A stretch of DNA of 64,000 bases. Origin: Lepisosteus oculatus. Taxonomy: Eukaryota; Chordata; Actinopteri; Semionotiformes; Lepisosteidae. The stretch's first letter is position 1. Each line of letters starts with the position of its first letter. Positions 51,684 through 63,745 of this stretch are shown one piece after another. The position numbers were made by a program, and so were the translations under genes. The stretch spans positions 39,751,148-39,815,147 of the forward strand of contig NC_090706.1 in NCBI RefSeq assembly GCF_040954835.1, read 5' to 3'. The notes under the pieces were generated by a model. The model made no database searches, was not told where the DNA came from, and was given only the letters and a program-made list of their open reading frames with translations.

Positions 51684-52689
51684 CCCAAACAGGAGCAAAA
51701 GAGGTGGAATTTCTTAGCCCCGCCCGTATACATACATACAGTAAAAATAAAATAGACCCGCTGAGGCACTTACTACAGTATATGCCAAAGGTCAGATCGC
51801 AGTGGATCTGTAGTGTGGAGCTAAATTATATCCCGTGAGCGTACAGGTTAGCATACGAGCCGATATTTCTTTAAAACGGCATTTTGATTGGTAAGACCAC
51901 AGGCAAGCGGACCCACACGACGCTAGCGGTACAAATGACGGTTTGAAGCGTGGAGGTGGTGTTGCTCTGGACAGACAAGGCAGGAGAACGGCGGAGCAGA
52001 CTGCGCTAGCCGTAATGCAAGATCGCTACACACCGACAAAAACGCACAATTAGCATTCAAGAGGCAATGTGGTTCAGATGACTTTCCTGTTCCGCACGGC
52101 GTGGTGATCAGGAGGCGACTGCTGTACACGCCACCGCTCTGTGCCCGTTTCGCTATGAAGTGCAGCCCCGTTTTCGTACGTTGTGGTTTCCATTAGAAGC
52201 TATTTAAACCCATCGCTTCCGAGGGTTAGTGCGCTGCATCGCAGTCCTTGAAATTGTTTCGATTTGGGTGAATAAAAATACCAGTTTCTCAAGCGCAGCT
52301 GGGATTTGGCGTGTCGAGCTAAACAGAGTGGCAGGGTAATATATTTCACGGGCGAAAAGGCGACCAAGAAGCTATAGTGAAGCTGGTCATAGTAGCACTG
52401 TTGCATTCCTCGACTATGCCTCGCTGAGATCTCCGTTTCCTAAAAGACATGCATGAGTGCCCATGAAGTTTGGCCTTCACTTTGGATAAGATCTCTAGTT
52501 GAAGTAGCTAAAGAATCCAACGACGACCATAAAAAAGAGACTATAGTATTTCTGAAAATATCAGTATTTGCTGAACTTCGATATCCCCTGCTCCATATTA
52601 GCCTATTGGTGTAGGTGTATTGGTGTATTTCCAGGTACCTGTGGCGGTTGTGGACATATGTTTCCACTTGGTCAGCTTTTAAGATCACA
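51684..52689. other. Non-coding, nothing recognised
   Basis: No gene or repeat is recognised up to the LINE remnant. Confidence 0.4.
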
Positions 52690-53580
52690 TGGCCTCAGCT
52701 ATCGTGTCTAGCTGATGATACTCAAATCTACATCCATACCAAACCTCACACTGATGTAGCTGTTTCTATTCTATCTAATTGCATCTCTGACATAAAATCT
52801 TGGATGACTCAAAATTTCCTCCATCTTAACTGTGACAAGACTGAGGTCATGCTTATTGGCACCCCCCATCAACTTCGTAAAGCCAGTCCTGTAACCCTAT
52901 CTGTAGATGGTTCTGTACTTGAGCTTCAGTCTAATTTGAAAAGCCTTTTGCGGTGATATTAGACTCTGGCTTAACATTCGACTCACATGTGCAGCATATT
53001 GTCAAAACGTCTTTTTTTCACCTCAGAAATATTGCTAGACTACGCCCTATGCTATCACTAACTGTGGCTGAAAAGCTGATTGACACATTTGTGTTCTCCT
53101 GAATTGACTACTGTAATGCTCTACTCGCTGGGGTTTCTAAATCTACTCTGAACAAACTGCAGTGTGTCCAAAATTTGGCAGCCAGAATCCTGACCAGGTC
53201 TAGTGCAAGTGATCACATTACTCCTATCCTGGAGTCCTTGCACTGGCTTCCTGTCAAATTCCATGTGGACGTTAAAATCCTCATGCTCACCTGTAAGGCT
53301 CTGCATGGCTCTCTTCCCAAGGATATCAGAGAGTCACCTTCTCTAAACTCCTTCAATTCCAGACTCAAAACCTTTTTCTCTAGAAGAGCCTTTACTGAAC
53401 TGGTTCTGTTCTTCACCTCTCTGCTCCTACTATACTTAGTACCACCATCCACGGTCTCCTCTGTGTATTGTAGTTGTGTTTTATTTTGTGTATTCTTTTT
53501 ATTTATCGTTGTTGTCATTCTGTTATGCACTTTAAGAAGCCACCTGTAAAAGCGCTGTATAAATAAAGTTCATTATTTAT
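52690..53580 (+). mobile_element. L2-like LINE fragment (3' part of reverse transcriptase ORF)
   Basis: Conceptual translation shows LADDTQIYIH (from the RT YADD motif region), SWMTQNFLHLNCDKTEVMLI, then IDYCNALLAG, KLQCVQNLAARILTRS and LHWLPVKF. This series is typical of L2/CR1-type non-LTR elements. The frame is broken by a shift near 52950 and a TGA near 53101. The 3' end reads 'aaaagcgctgtataaataaa', like an L2 tail. The copy is 5'-truncated and dead. Confidence 0.85.
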
Positions 53581-54489
53581 TATACGTAACGTGTACGCAG
53601 AGGCCAATTTTGAGGTGAAATTGAATGTGCAAAGCGCTCTCCCTGCTGGCGAAGAAAGGAGAGTGCACGTCACATGAGTTTCTCCATATGGGGCACTGGG
53701 TTCATCGGCTCTGACTGAGCTTTGGCGATCGGCACAGTTAATGTCCTGTATACAATATGTAGTCCCTGCTGTCAATTTGCAATAGGTCTCAGTAATTTGC
53801 CGGCAATTTGCCTTTAAAATGTTGGGCACCAGTAACAGCAGCAAAGTGAGTTGCAATTATTGCACCCGGGGTACAATGTGCAGTTGCTTGTTTGCACAGT
53901 GGAGGTTAGGTACACATCGACGATTTGATTATTTTGGACGATTTGATTAAAAAAATGCAACTCTCTTCCCTTTTAGACTGTTTTGTAGCTGTGCTTCGAG
54001 ATCCCCCCTCACACACGTCACGATCTGACACCACGTGTTTCCCCTGAGCCACGTGTAAGGGCTTCCCTGCTTAGAGCGAATACGTGCTACCCCCTGCTGG
54101 CCAGCACACTCTCCAGAGGTGTGTAACTACTAGTTCTGACTTAAGCGCTTATTTCGTTTAAGCTTTAATTCCCCGATTTTATCAAGTAAAACGATTCCCC
54201 ACATATATGCTAAAATATATGTGTCCCTATTGCTAGGCTCCATGCACTGTTACCAGACAACTAATCAGGTAACCAGCTCTGTCGGGTTGTATCGGCTGGT
54301 GGGTCTGAATTGTTTCATCCCAGCTGTGTAAATGAGCTGGCCTGGTTGGGTACCGGCTTGACCGGCGTCTCCCGGCTCCTCAGGTGGAGCTGTCCGGCAG
54401 AGACCTTGAAAACCTGAAGACACAGCGCCCCCTCCAGGCGGAGGAACGGACTCCCACCCATATACTGCGGTATCGTAGTCCATCTTTGT
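53581..54489. other. Non-coding, nothing recognised
   Basis: No gene or clear repeat is recognised in this stretch. Confidence 0.4.
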
Positions 54490-54700
54490 TTGCCATCTAA
54501 GAAGAAACCAGCTGTGCTCCTGTACTTTCTGTAGTTTTTTTTCTTCTCCTTATTAGTTATTATTTTTGTCAATAATGTGCAATGTTTTTCTTTTCTTATT
54601 ATTTTTTTTGCATTTTATTTAAACTGTACAGGAGTGCTGTGTGTCCATAAAAAAATTCCCTCAGGGGACAATAAAATCTTATCTTATCTATATGAATTTC
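54490..54700 (+). repeat. Rex/Babar-like non-LTR 3' tail
   Basis: The sequence 'aattccctcaggggacaat' followed by 'aaaatcttatcttatct' resembles the 3' end of fish Rex1/Babar elements (ccctggggatcaataaagtatctatc). The start of the repeat is uncertain. Confidence 0.5.
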
Positions 54701-54829
54701 AATTAAACATAAGAATGTAAATTCTCAGATATAAATATATTTCCTTTGTCTAAAAGCTTCTAAAATCTGTATTTGACTTATTTCATATCTGTTGATTGAT
54801 ATTGTTTTTGTTTCATGTTCATCACTGGC

Positions 54830-55194
54830 AGCTCAGCGAAACTAAGCTCAGAAAAACGAAGGTTGCTGCTGGAACAGGTGTTAGTGGGGCCAGTAGGGGG
54901 CGCTCACCCTGCGGTCTGTGGGGGTCCTCATGCCCCAGTATAGTGACGGGGACCCTGTATTGTAAAAGAGGCACAGTCCGGTGGATGAGACATAATACCA
55001 GCTATGTCCTGACTTTCCATGGTCGTTAAAAATCTTGAAAAGAGTAAGGCTGTTATCCCGGTGTCCTGGCCAAATTTCCCCCTCTCCTTTACTGGGTGGC
55101 ATCCAAGTGATCATCCAGGCGGGGCTGCACAGTGGTGGTGGTGGAGGGGATCCCCATTACCCGTAAAGCACTTTGAGTGGAGTGTGCAGAAAAG

Positions 55195-55246
<52 letters not shown>

Positions 55247-55250
55247 GGTA
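54830..55250 (+). repeat. SINE3-like copy with (TTA)n tail
   Basis: The phrases 'gaaggttgctgctgg', 'gggggcgctcaccctgcgg', 'gccccagtatagtgacgggg' and 'gtaaagcactttgagtggag' share the body of the 5S-derived SINE at 0.65-0.83 and 55.98-56.47 kb. It ends in a TTA microsatellite at 55197-55246. Confidence 0.65.
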
Positions 55251-55269
55251 TTGTTATTATTATTTCTAT

Positions 55270-55400
55270 GTAGGTAGCTGAGTCAGCATGCGTAGACAGG
55301 TGGGGCTGCGCATTGGAGGTGGAGGTGGTCCCCATTACCTGTAAAGTGCTTCGAAAGGCTGTCCAGAAAAGCGTTATATAAGTGAATTGATTATTATCTG
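55270..55400 (+). repeat. SINE 3' tail fragment
   Basis: The sequence 'ggtggggctgcgcattgg' to 'gaaaagcgttatataagtg' is a second, 5'-truncated copy of the same SINE 3' region. Confidence 0.65.
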
Positions 55401-55979
55401 TTGGAAAACGTCACAAACGAAATGCGGTGCTAGCATTCCCACTGAAACCACGAAACGTTGTCTATTGAAGAACTGTGTATATGTGATATATGTGACTGTA
55501 ACAGAATTTCTCGCTTCGTGGTGGAAAATAAATTCATAGTTACTTTCGAATCAGTCCTCCACTTCATTCTTCGGCTAATTTCTGTTCCAATTCAAACAAG
55601 CTGAGCGGGACATCGATCCTGTAGTACCAACAGGAACCGCCGGGTGGCAGCATGCCCTCAGTCCATGACGTGCCAGCGTTTTCTACATCCCTGACAATTC
55701 GCTCCTCATCACAGTTGAGCCAACCCTAAAGACTGCGTAGGCCGCACTAGCTCCTCGGTAGCTCAATACTTGAAAGTAGTGTCAGAGGTGATCATTTAAG
55801 GCAACACTGATTTCAATTAAGTCTGTAAGAGCTCGGATGTCATTCAGACTGGAGGATCATACATAAAGGTATGAACCTTCTTAAGTGCCTTTCGTTGTTC
55901 TCCTGACATCGTGTGTAGGGTACAGACCAGCATGAAATAAGTCTTTACCTGTTCCTTTGCGGCCACCACCTGCTGGTGC
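55401..55979. other. Non-coding, nothing recognised
   Basis: No gene, RNA or clear repeat is recognised between the two SINE copies. Confidence 0.4.
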
Positions 55980-56475
55980 AGCTACCTACTTGAACAACTC
56001 CTGGGAAAGCTAAGGTTGCTGCTGGAGGAAGTATTAGAGGGGGCACTAGGCTGTCTGTGTGGATCCTAATGCCCCAGTGTAGTGACGGGGACACTCTCCT
56101 GTAAAAAGGTGCCGTCTTTCAGTTGAGATGTAAAACCGAGGTCCTGAGTCTCTGTGGTCATTAAAAATTCCAGGGCACTTCTCAAAAAGTGTAGGGGTGT
56201 AACTCCAGTGTCCAAACCAAATTTCTCATTAGCTGTAGCAAGCATGGCCTCCCAGTAATCCCCATCTCTGAACTGGCTTCCTCATTCTGCTCTCCTCCCC
56301 ACTGAGAGCTGGCGGGTGGGGAGCGGACTGGTGCATTCTGGCTGCTGACACGTCATCCAGGTGGGGCTGCACACTGATGGTGGAGGGGATCCCCATGACC
56401 TGTAAAGCACTTTGAGTGGAGTGTCCAGAAAAGAGCTATAGAAGTCTAAGGAATTATTGTTATTACTGTTATTAT
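55980..56475 (+). repeat. SINE3-like copy, near full body
   Basis: This runs from 'ctcctgggaaagctaagg' (the end of the 5S-like head) through 'gccccagtgtagtgacgggg', 'gatgtaaaaccgaggtcctg' and 'aggtggggctgcacactg' to 'gtaaagcactttgagtggag'. It is the best body copy in the window but has lost most of the 5S-like head. Confidence 0.7.
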
Positions 56476-56549
56476 TGAACCGCAGTTCTCCTGCAGTGAG
56501 GATTGGGAACCCCTCTTGGCAGTGTGATCTACATCTAGGGAGCTGTGTC

Positions 56550-56700
56550 GGCATGAGGAGGCTGCAGAGGAACCGGTAAGGGTTCATCCCAGCTGGGAAG
56601 AGCCGAGACGCAAGAGGCCTTCTGTAGGTGTGATCCTGAAGAAACGCTGCCTCTTTTCTTTCCAGTGTGGAATTAACCCTTGCCTGCTCCTGTGTTATCA
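56550..56700. repeat. Fold-back element, diverged copy
   Basis: The left arm 'ggttcatcccagctggga' and right arm 'cagtgtggaattaaccct' flank 'gaagaaacgctgcctct', as in the 37.31 kb copy, with more substitutions. Confidence 0.6.
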
Positions 56701-57594
56701 CCGTGCTCACTGGTCTGAGCTGGGCATGACTGTACCGTAAGGCAGGAGCAATGCACCGGCGCCCAAGCCGTGCGCTTCGACTTTGGAACAATCGGATTTT
56801 TTGGGGCCATGTGAGATTTCCATAAGTTTTTCCACATTATGCAATTCCAAATCAAAGTTTTGATTGAATCAAGTCAGGGGAACTGAAGCCAAGAAGCAGA
56901 AAGGCGAGAGCAGTCACATTACTTTGGGAACGAACACAGGATACATCATGTACAGGAACGTTAATATTCTGCGGTGCGTTTGTGGAAACTGGTTTTTGCT
57001 GCCGAGGAATTTACTGCAAAATATGCTCTTTATAAGTGCATTAACTCTACATTATTATTAATATGCATACAAGCGTGCCAGCTGCAGCGGTTTTTGAAAA
57101 AAAATGGTGAAGTAATCACAGCGGTTCTTTTAATTGTAGCTCTTGAGCTATAAATTATAGGGGAAAATAAAACATACCAGCTTTATGAAAGCTTTTTTCA
57201 ACCTTTTACTGTTATTCATTTGTGAGGGCTTCTTTACTGTAGTTGGTTTGCATGACTCTGTGATATGTGGTGCTGTATCTAGACATTACTGTGTGTTTCA
57301 CTGCTGCTGCTTCTGTGTATACACTTACAGAGCTTGCTAAGCTGCTGTTATTTCTGTAGCTACAGTAATATCCCTACAAATCAATGTCAATGTTGGTGTG
57401 TTGTCAATAATGAATAAAACCTAGAGCTTAAGATGTGACATACACTTTTGAGAAGACTTTTGTTAAAACTCCAAGTACGTGTGGACTGAGGCCGGGTTGA
57501 CAAACAGAAGGTTTTGTTTGGATAAAGATGGACACTCAGTGTGAGCTGATGTAGGTATCCACAGGAGAACAACCAGGAAAACTATGATTTTGAT
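56701..57594. other. Non-coding, nothing recognised
   Basis: This AT-rich stretch has no recognised gene or repeat. Confidence 0.4.
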
Positions 57595-57655
57595 TAAATT
57601 CAAATCTAAGTACTTTATTCATTCCCAAGAGGGATAATTTAGGCACCAAGCGATG
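57595..57655 (-). repeat. Rex-like 3' tail fragment
   Basis: On the minus strand 'attatccctcttgggaatga' followed by 'ataaagtacttag' resembles the 3' end of Rex-type LINEs, as at 54.6 kb. Confidence 0.4.
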
Positions 57656-59849
57656 CAACAGACAGCACATTCCAGATGAAACACTACTAAGAAAAACATA
57701 TACCTAAAAAAAAACAGTACACTGAGCATACAGTAAAAGTGATTATGGAAGTCACAGTGTGCAGCATTTAAGAAGGTATTTAATTACATGGGCATTTGTA
57801 GAGATCATAGTGATAAGATGATGATATGTTATTTTCCTCCTTCTGACTCGGTGAGGAAGCGATCAAAAAAGGGAAACAGAATGTTAGGATATATAGTTAA
57901 AAGAATAGCGCTTAAATCAAAAGAATATGTCATTAGTGTGGCTTTCCGAATGTAAGGTGCATTTTGGTCCACGTGTAGCTGATAAGATATTACTGGTTCT
58001 GGTTTTGGTCTATAAAAGACTGACCAGGTTCTTCTCTGTCTGTAAGGGAAAATCGTCAGGAGAAGAATTTGAAGATTCTCTTCACACTGCTAGAGAAATA
58101 CGGCTTCAATAGTTCCCGATGTGGTTCACCAGGTCAACAGGGTCATCGTGGTATTTTTTTTGCCAGCTGTTCGATCTCTTAGCGGAAAAAAAAATCAAGC
58201 TTTATCCCCATGATTCTATGCACTTAAAATAGAAACATCCCATGAGGATTTCAATGATTTTTCGCCTTGAATCTGAGCCCCAGCAACAGCAAACTAACCA
58301 GCGATATCAACATGTGAATGTTTTATTTTTTAATACGACAATTCTGTAATTCGACCAATGTTCTTGTGACGTAAATGAGTAAGGACGTGCGAGCAGACAG
58401 CTGGTCAAGACCGGATTCCTTCACTGGCGAGTCTCAACACACCACTAGATGGCGCGCGTCCCCGTGTTACCTCATTTTCCGCGGAGCCGCGCTTCCATCA
58501 AACGCTATAAAACGTGTCATTAGGAAACAGCGCAACACACGTTTGGTTGACTATTCGTATGTTTAAAAAAGGAGATTAAGCCAATAATTATTTTTAAAAA
58601 AAAAAAGAGGTATCCGAAGAGTTTTTGTTTTTTGTCACATTTGTCTGTAATTATGTCAGTAAATTAAATTAGCTGTTTTTTTTGGATTTATTTTTCTTGT
58701 GCAGTTTCAGACTATAGTCTTAGTGTGACATGAGGTCTGGACTACAGACATTGCGGTCTAATAAGAATTAGGGTTAGGTGTTAGGTATTAGATTCGGTCT
58801 GGCTAGGGCTGGTAACAGGATAAGGTTTGAAGGTTGAGAAAGGTTGATGGTTATGGTTATTGCTCGGTGGTGCTCGTGTTTCTTTAGGATTGGAGAAGAA
58901 ATTGGATTATGGCTAGGGTTACAGTTTGAGATCAGCTTGGACTTCACATTTGGTTTCTGTTCTGCTTTAGTTTCTCTGATGTTTTGTCAAGCTATTTCTT
59001 ACTTTAAAGGATGTCCTTCTGTAAAAGTTAGATTGAATTAATTTGGTTTTGGATTTTCCACCTCAATTGTCGGCATTAGTTTCAGTGCTGCATCTGTTTG
59101 CTTGTGAACAGAATGAGTGTGAAACAGCTACGAAAACTCAGTCATTAGGAGCACTGATCACAAGTCTGACACTGCGTCTGGCAGTGAAAGTATCTGCAGG
59201 TGAAAAAAACCTGGGTGGTTTCATTAAGACTTGCAAATAGGTCTGACTCGGCACTTTGTGTTTCTCTAGCTCCTGCGTGAAGGAGTTACCAAACCAGAGC
59301 TGCAGAAACTGTGGCTTTATGTCGGTCTGATCGCCTCTGAGGTTCCCCTTGCTGCTCCCAACACTGAGACAATCCCCCTAACACTGATCATCAGCTGAAC
59401 TCTGCTCTCGGAAACCACGTGCAGGTTGAAGACAGCAAACAGCTCCTGAAGCGTCTCCCTCCGTCTCCCTCGTCTCCTGAGCTTGTCTGCCGTGATCTGC
59501 AGTGTGGAGCTTGGTGCTAAGTAAGCAGACCCGCCTAATGCTCCACATGTGCTCTGCAAACTCTGAAAATGGAAATTAGATTTAATTCCAACCCAAAGCG
59601 AGTGTCCTTCAAAGACGCCCCCTTAAAAGAGAAGGCAACGCAGATTGAAGCCCCTGGAGCTGTCGAGCAGCAGAAGAAACAACGGCCCGCGCGTTCAAAG
59701 GGAGAGACGATGTGAGTCACCCAGAAGGGGAACCAGCTTCAGGTTAGAAGAGGTTTTGAAGGGGCCATTCTGAACAGAGGGAGACTCCTTCAGGGGCAGG
59801 CTGTGGTGAGCGGGCCCGAGCTGAAAGGCTAATGAGAAATTCCTGGGGA
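57656..59849. other. Non-coding, nothing recognised
   Basis: This is AT-rich with no gene-like structure. A GGTTAGG-like patch near 58765-58890 is degenerate and not a telomeric array. Confidence 0.4.
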
Positions 59850-60135
59850 TTTAAAGGAGACCAGAGGTCTTCATTTTCTCACTCGGCTTGGCAGCCCCCC
59901 CACCCTTCACCTCCTCCTTAACCCCCATCTCCAGCTCCAGCAACGGGGGCCTTCTCCGCGGTCTGGCCAGAGAGAGGGGAGGAAGAATAAAGAGATAAAT
60001 CCCATTCAAATGAGCCCAGCGGATTATGCTTATGAGGCCGGGTCCCTGGTGTGGCAGCGCCCCATTATTGAGCAGGCATGCAGAACGCAGGGGCATGTTG
60101 TCTTGGGGGCTAATTCTTGAAGTGTCTAATTAACA
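59850..60135. promoter_or_regulatory. Candidate conserved non-coding element
   Basis: This repeat-free stretch is dense in motifs seen at developmental enhancers: GGATTA, ATTCAAATGA (POU-like), AGATAA, CCATTATTG and TAATTA. It has no coding frame of note. This is a pattern-based guess that needs cross-species alignment. Confidence 0.25.
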
Positions 60136-60361
60136 GAACGAGCGCGGGAGATGAGAGCCCCTCCGTGCAGCGGTGGCGTCCCCAGCGCGGGCGGGAGGAG
60201 CGGGAAGGGGAGTGCGGTCTGGCGCCGAGCCGTGGCCGTCCGCTGGCACCGCCGCTCTCGCACAGGCAGGCCGGAGCTGTGCCTGCAAGCGCCAGCAGAC
60301 TCGAAGTGCTCACGTCACTCACACTGGGCCCAGTGTTGACTGTGGTTCCCCAACAGCTCTC

Positions 60362-60955
60362 CCACGCCTGCAAGGTGCACAGCATCTGAGCTCAGCACCC
60401 CACACCTGCAAGGTGCACAGCATCTGAGCTCAGCACCCCACACCTGCAAGGTGCACAGCATCTGAGCTCAGCACCCCACACCTGCAAGGTGCACAGCATC
60501 TGAGCTCAGCACCCCACACCTGCAAGGTGCACAGGATCTGAGCTCAGCACCCCACACCTGCAAGGTGCACAGCATCTGAGCTCAGCACCCCACACCTGCA
60601 AGGTGCACAGCATCTGAGCTCAGCACCCCACACCTGCAAGGTGCACAGGATCTGAGCTCAGCACCCCACACCTGCAAGGTGCACAGGATCTGAGCTCAGC
60701 ACCCCACACCTGCAAGGTGCACAGCATCTGAGCTCAGCACCCCACACCTGCAAGGTGCACAGCATCTGAGCTCAGCACCCCACGCCTGCAAGGTGCACAG
60801 GATCTGAGCTCAGCACCCCACACCTGCAAGGTGCACAGCATCTGAGCTCAGCACCCCACACCTGCAAGGTGCACAGCATCTGAGCTCAGCACCCCACACC
60901 TGCAAGGTGCACAGCATCTGAGCTCAGCACCCCACGCCTGCAAGGTGCACAGGAT
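60362..60955. repeat. 38-bp minisatellite, 16 copies
   Basis: Sixteen copies of the core 'cctgcaaggtgcacagcatc' recur every 38 bp, the first at 60367 and the last at 60937. They differ at only a few sites, chiefly agc/agg before 'atctg' and 'cacacctg'/'cacgcctg'. The high identity suggests recent expansion. Confidence 0.97.
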
Positions 60956-62199
60956 CTTTGCATCACAGCATTGCAAGCTCTCTGGTGTTCACAGTGAACA
61001 ACCAGGTGTTGGTTTTTAACTTATTGTAAAGGGCAGAGGGTTTTCACTTGTATTCAGTGTCTCAAAGATATTTAGCCATCTGGTATAAAAGAAAACAGTA
61101 AAGAAAATCCAGTGTTTTACCAAGTGTCAGTTGACACAGAAAAACATCAGATTCCTTGAAGCAGATTGCAGTTTTGCCAGGCCTGGCTGAGTGTTCTTTA
61201 CACCCTGACTCTCCTGTGTGCGCAATGGCAAACCACTGTTTCTCCACATCCCTGGACCCACAGTGCACTTGATGTCTTCTGAACCTAAATACGCTCTGGG
61301 TAATGGCCTCAGAGTGACGGGAGTAATGGAGCAGATTTCTAGACTGTACCTGCGCTTCCTTTTGCTTCATTTGCACCCACAGCTGCCTCAGGAAGCCGGC
61401 ACCAGCAGCTGGGAACAGGAGGAATCCAGTCCAGTGGCGGAGTGTGCTGTATGCTGGCAATCCGAAGCTCACATCAGCGTCAGAGAAAAAAAGGGATCAG
61501 CCTGGGAGAACAGACGAGATGAAAAAGGGAGAAGAGGTTCGGAATTATCTTTTGAAGCTACGTATGTTTGACAACCCCCTAAAAATGCTTAAAGTCAACA
61601 TGCAGATATCTGTATGGTCAAATGCAGAAATATGACCTTCTAGCTAATACCTTAATACCTTAGTTATTAAGAAGTTTAACCAGTTGCACAGGAAGGGTTA
61701 CCAATTTCAACTGGATGCAGCATATAAATTAGAAGATACATTTTCATAACTTTTGTTTTATCCAAAACCCATTCCTTTAAAGAAAGGCCAAGATATAACA
61801 CAAAAGACCTGGATAGAATATATGGCAATTGAGGTACAAATGTGTAAATTATCTCACTTGTGTGGAACTTGAGTTCCTTTGGTTGGTATAGCTGCAATGT
61901 GGACGTTTAAAAGCAAAAATGTGCACAATGGACACAAAAGGGGATGGAAAAGGTTATTACATGTCTTTATCACAATACAAGGGGCTGGGAAACACTCAGC
62001 CTTCGACGAATCTATTAAGATCCTCTTTGGAAACAAAAAAGAGATCTAATTCAGTGCCTGGACAAAGAGAGAACCAATCACATTTTCAGGCAGAGCCCAA
62101 AACATCCTGTTTCTTTACAGAGGAGGCTTTGCAAAAAAAAGTTAAAAAAGAAGGGTTGATATTAAGAGCTCTGCCTCTCAGAGCAATGCCCAATTAATT
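60956..62199. other. Non-coding, nothing recognised
   Basis: No gene or repeat is recognised between the minisatellite and the next candidate element. Confidence 0.4.
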
Positions 62200-62760
62200 A
62201 GTTTATTAGGGGAGAAAACTATTTTCACATCCTCTGTCTGTTTCCAGACAGGTTTAATATGCATTTGGACCTGGACAATGGGAGCCCCATTCATATGCAA
62301 AAGATGGGTATATGGAGCGAGCCAGTTTTGTGGTGAGGAAGCCCGAGACATCGATTGAGGGGCAGCGGGGCGTGACGGAGAGGCCGCCCCCGTCCCCGGT
62401 CGCCCCAGCTGTGGGGCTCTTCCCAGAGGGGTGTTGCCGTGAAATGGTGCTTGTAAAGAGGCCGTGGCTGGCTCCTCATTGAGACGTCAATCTGAACAGC
62501 CAGCTTTGTGAGCCGAGGCCTGGTCATAGCTGGAGACCCACTAATAGAGAGTCTTTTTTTATTGGGGGCAGGTTATGACCTAATACAGAAGCTCTCTCCC
62601 CACACGTCCCACCCGCTCCAATAAAGAGGCCCTGTCCTCCAATTTGGCTTTTAAAATGAAAATTGTGTCGTGCATACAAATACACAGATCCTGGACACCC
62701 AGTGCTTTTTAACTGTCCCCGGCTGCTTGTTCATAATGCAATTAAATCAGAAGTGGGCAA
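62200..62760. promoter_or_regulatory. Candidate conserved non-coding element
   Basis: This is repeat-free, with an octamer-like ATATGCAAA, several TAAT cores and two CCAAT-like motifs (one on each strand). It shows no convincing coding frame. Enhancer identity is only a suggestion from motif density. Confidence 0.25.
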
Positions 62761-63540
62761 TTTAGTATGTGTCTTTATTTCTGTTAATTTCACATTTGTA
62801 TACATATATGTCATTTGTCATACATGATGTAATATATATGATGCGTATGTGGTATAAGGTGCATCGTGGCCAGCACTGACTAACATGCTCCTTAACAGAA
62901 GCACCAGTCCGTTTTGCTGAAGCCAAGACAGAGAGATGGAAATCCTGCTATGGAACATCAGAAATCAATATATAAAGTTTGAATAATTCTGTTATTTTTT
63001 GTCCGGGTAGCTATTTTCATCAGCCAAAAGGTGGCTGGGGTTTTGATTGAGTCTTTATCCCTGTTGAGCATGGCTTAGCAGGACCTGGCCACTACAACTG
63101 ACTTTGCTCTTTTCTTACTCACATGTCTCTGCTTGAGATCCCCAAAGTATCCAAGAGCTGAATTGCAGATACTTTTGGGACTTTTAATTGGATATATTGA
63201 AGTTTCCTCGGGAATTCCAATATTTAATTTGTTGTCTTTTTTACATTAAAGGGAAGCCTATGAAAAGGTATGAAAATCAAAGTCCTGCATTGCAATAGCT
63301 GGGAGGAAACGTAACTTCCCAGGAATTTCTTTTTTGAATAACCTTCAGATTCTGTTTTCACTTAAGTGTGAAGAAAAAAAACTGTACCCAAATGAATAAT
63401 TTGTATTTTTCTACAGATTTCATAGCTGAGTGCTTGTGGTAGAGAAAGAAGTTATTTTGCATGGGATACATGCTAAAATTTACATTTCAGATTATCCTCA
63501 ATTCAAATATCCTCATTGTCAGTCACAAATGTTTTTAGAC
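62761..63540. other. Non-coding, nothing recognised
   Basis: This AT-rich stretch has no recognised feature. Confidence 0.4.
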
Positions 63541-63745
63541 TTTTACCCAGTAGGGCCAAGGTTCGATTCCATACTGGACAACTTCTGTGTGGAGTCTGGA
63601 TGTTCACCTTGTGTTCCACATGGGGTTTTACCCAGAGCACTGGTTTGCTCCCATCCTCCAAAGACAGGGGTGCTGGAGTGTGTGTGCACGTGTGTGCGTG
63701 TGTACAGCACGTGTGTGCATGTGTGTGGACGTGTGTGTGTATATA
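63541..63745 (+). repeat. Dispersed fish repeat with GT-rich end
   Basis: The sequence 'aaggttcgattccatactgg', 'gtgtggagtctggatgttca' and 'tttgctcccatcctccaaag' follows the layout of the family at 1-131. It is followed by a GTGTGC/GT-rich microsatellite at about 63675-63745. Confidence 0.5.

Noticed and set aside
55019..55335. Open frames with long isoleucine runs
   Set aside because: They are translations of the TTA microsatellite in a SINE tail.
58765..58890. Telomere-like GGTTAGG patches
   Set aside because: The spacing is irregular and only a few units match, so it is not an interstitial telomeric array.
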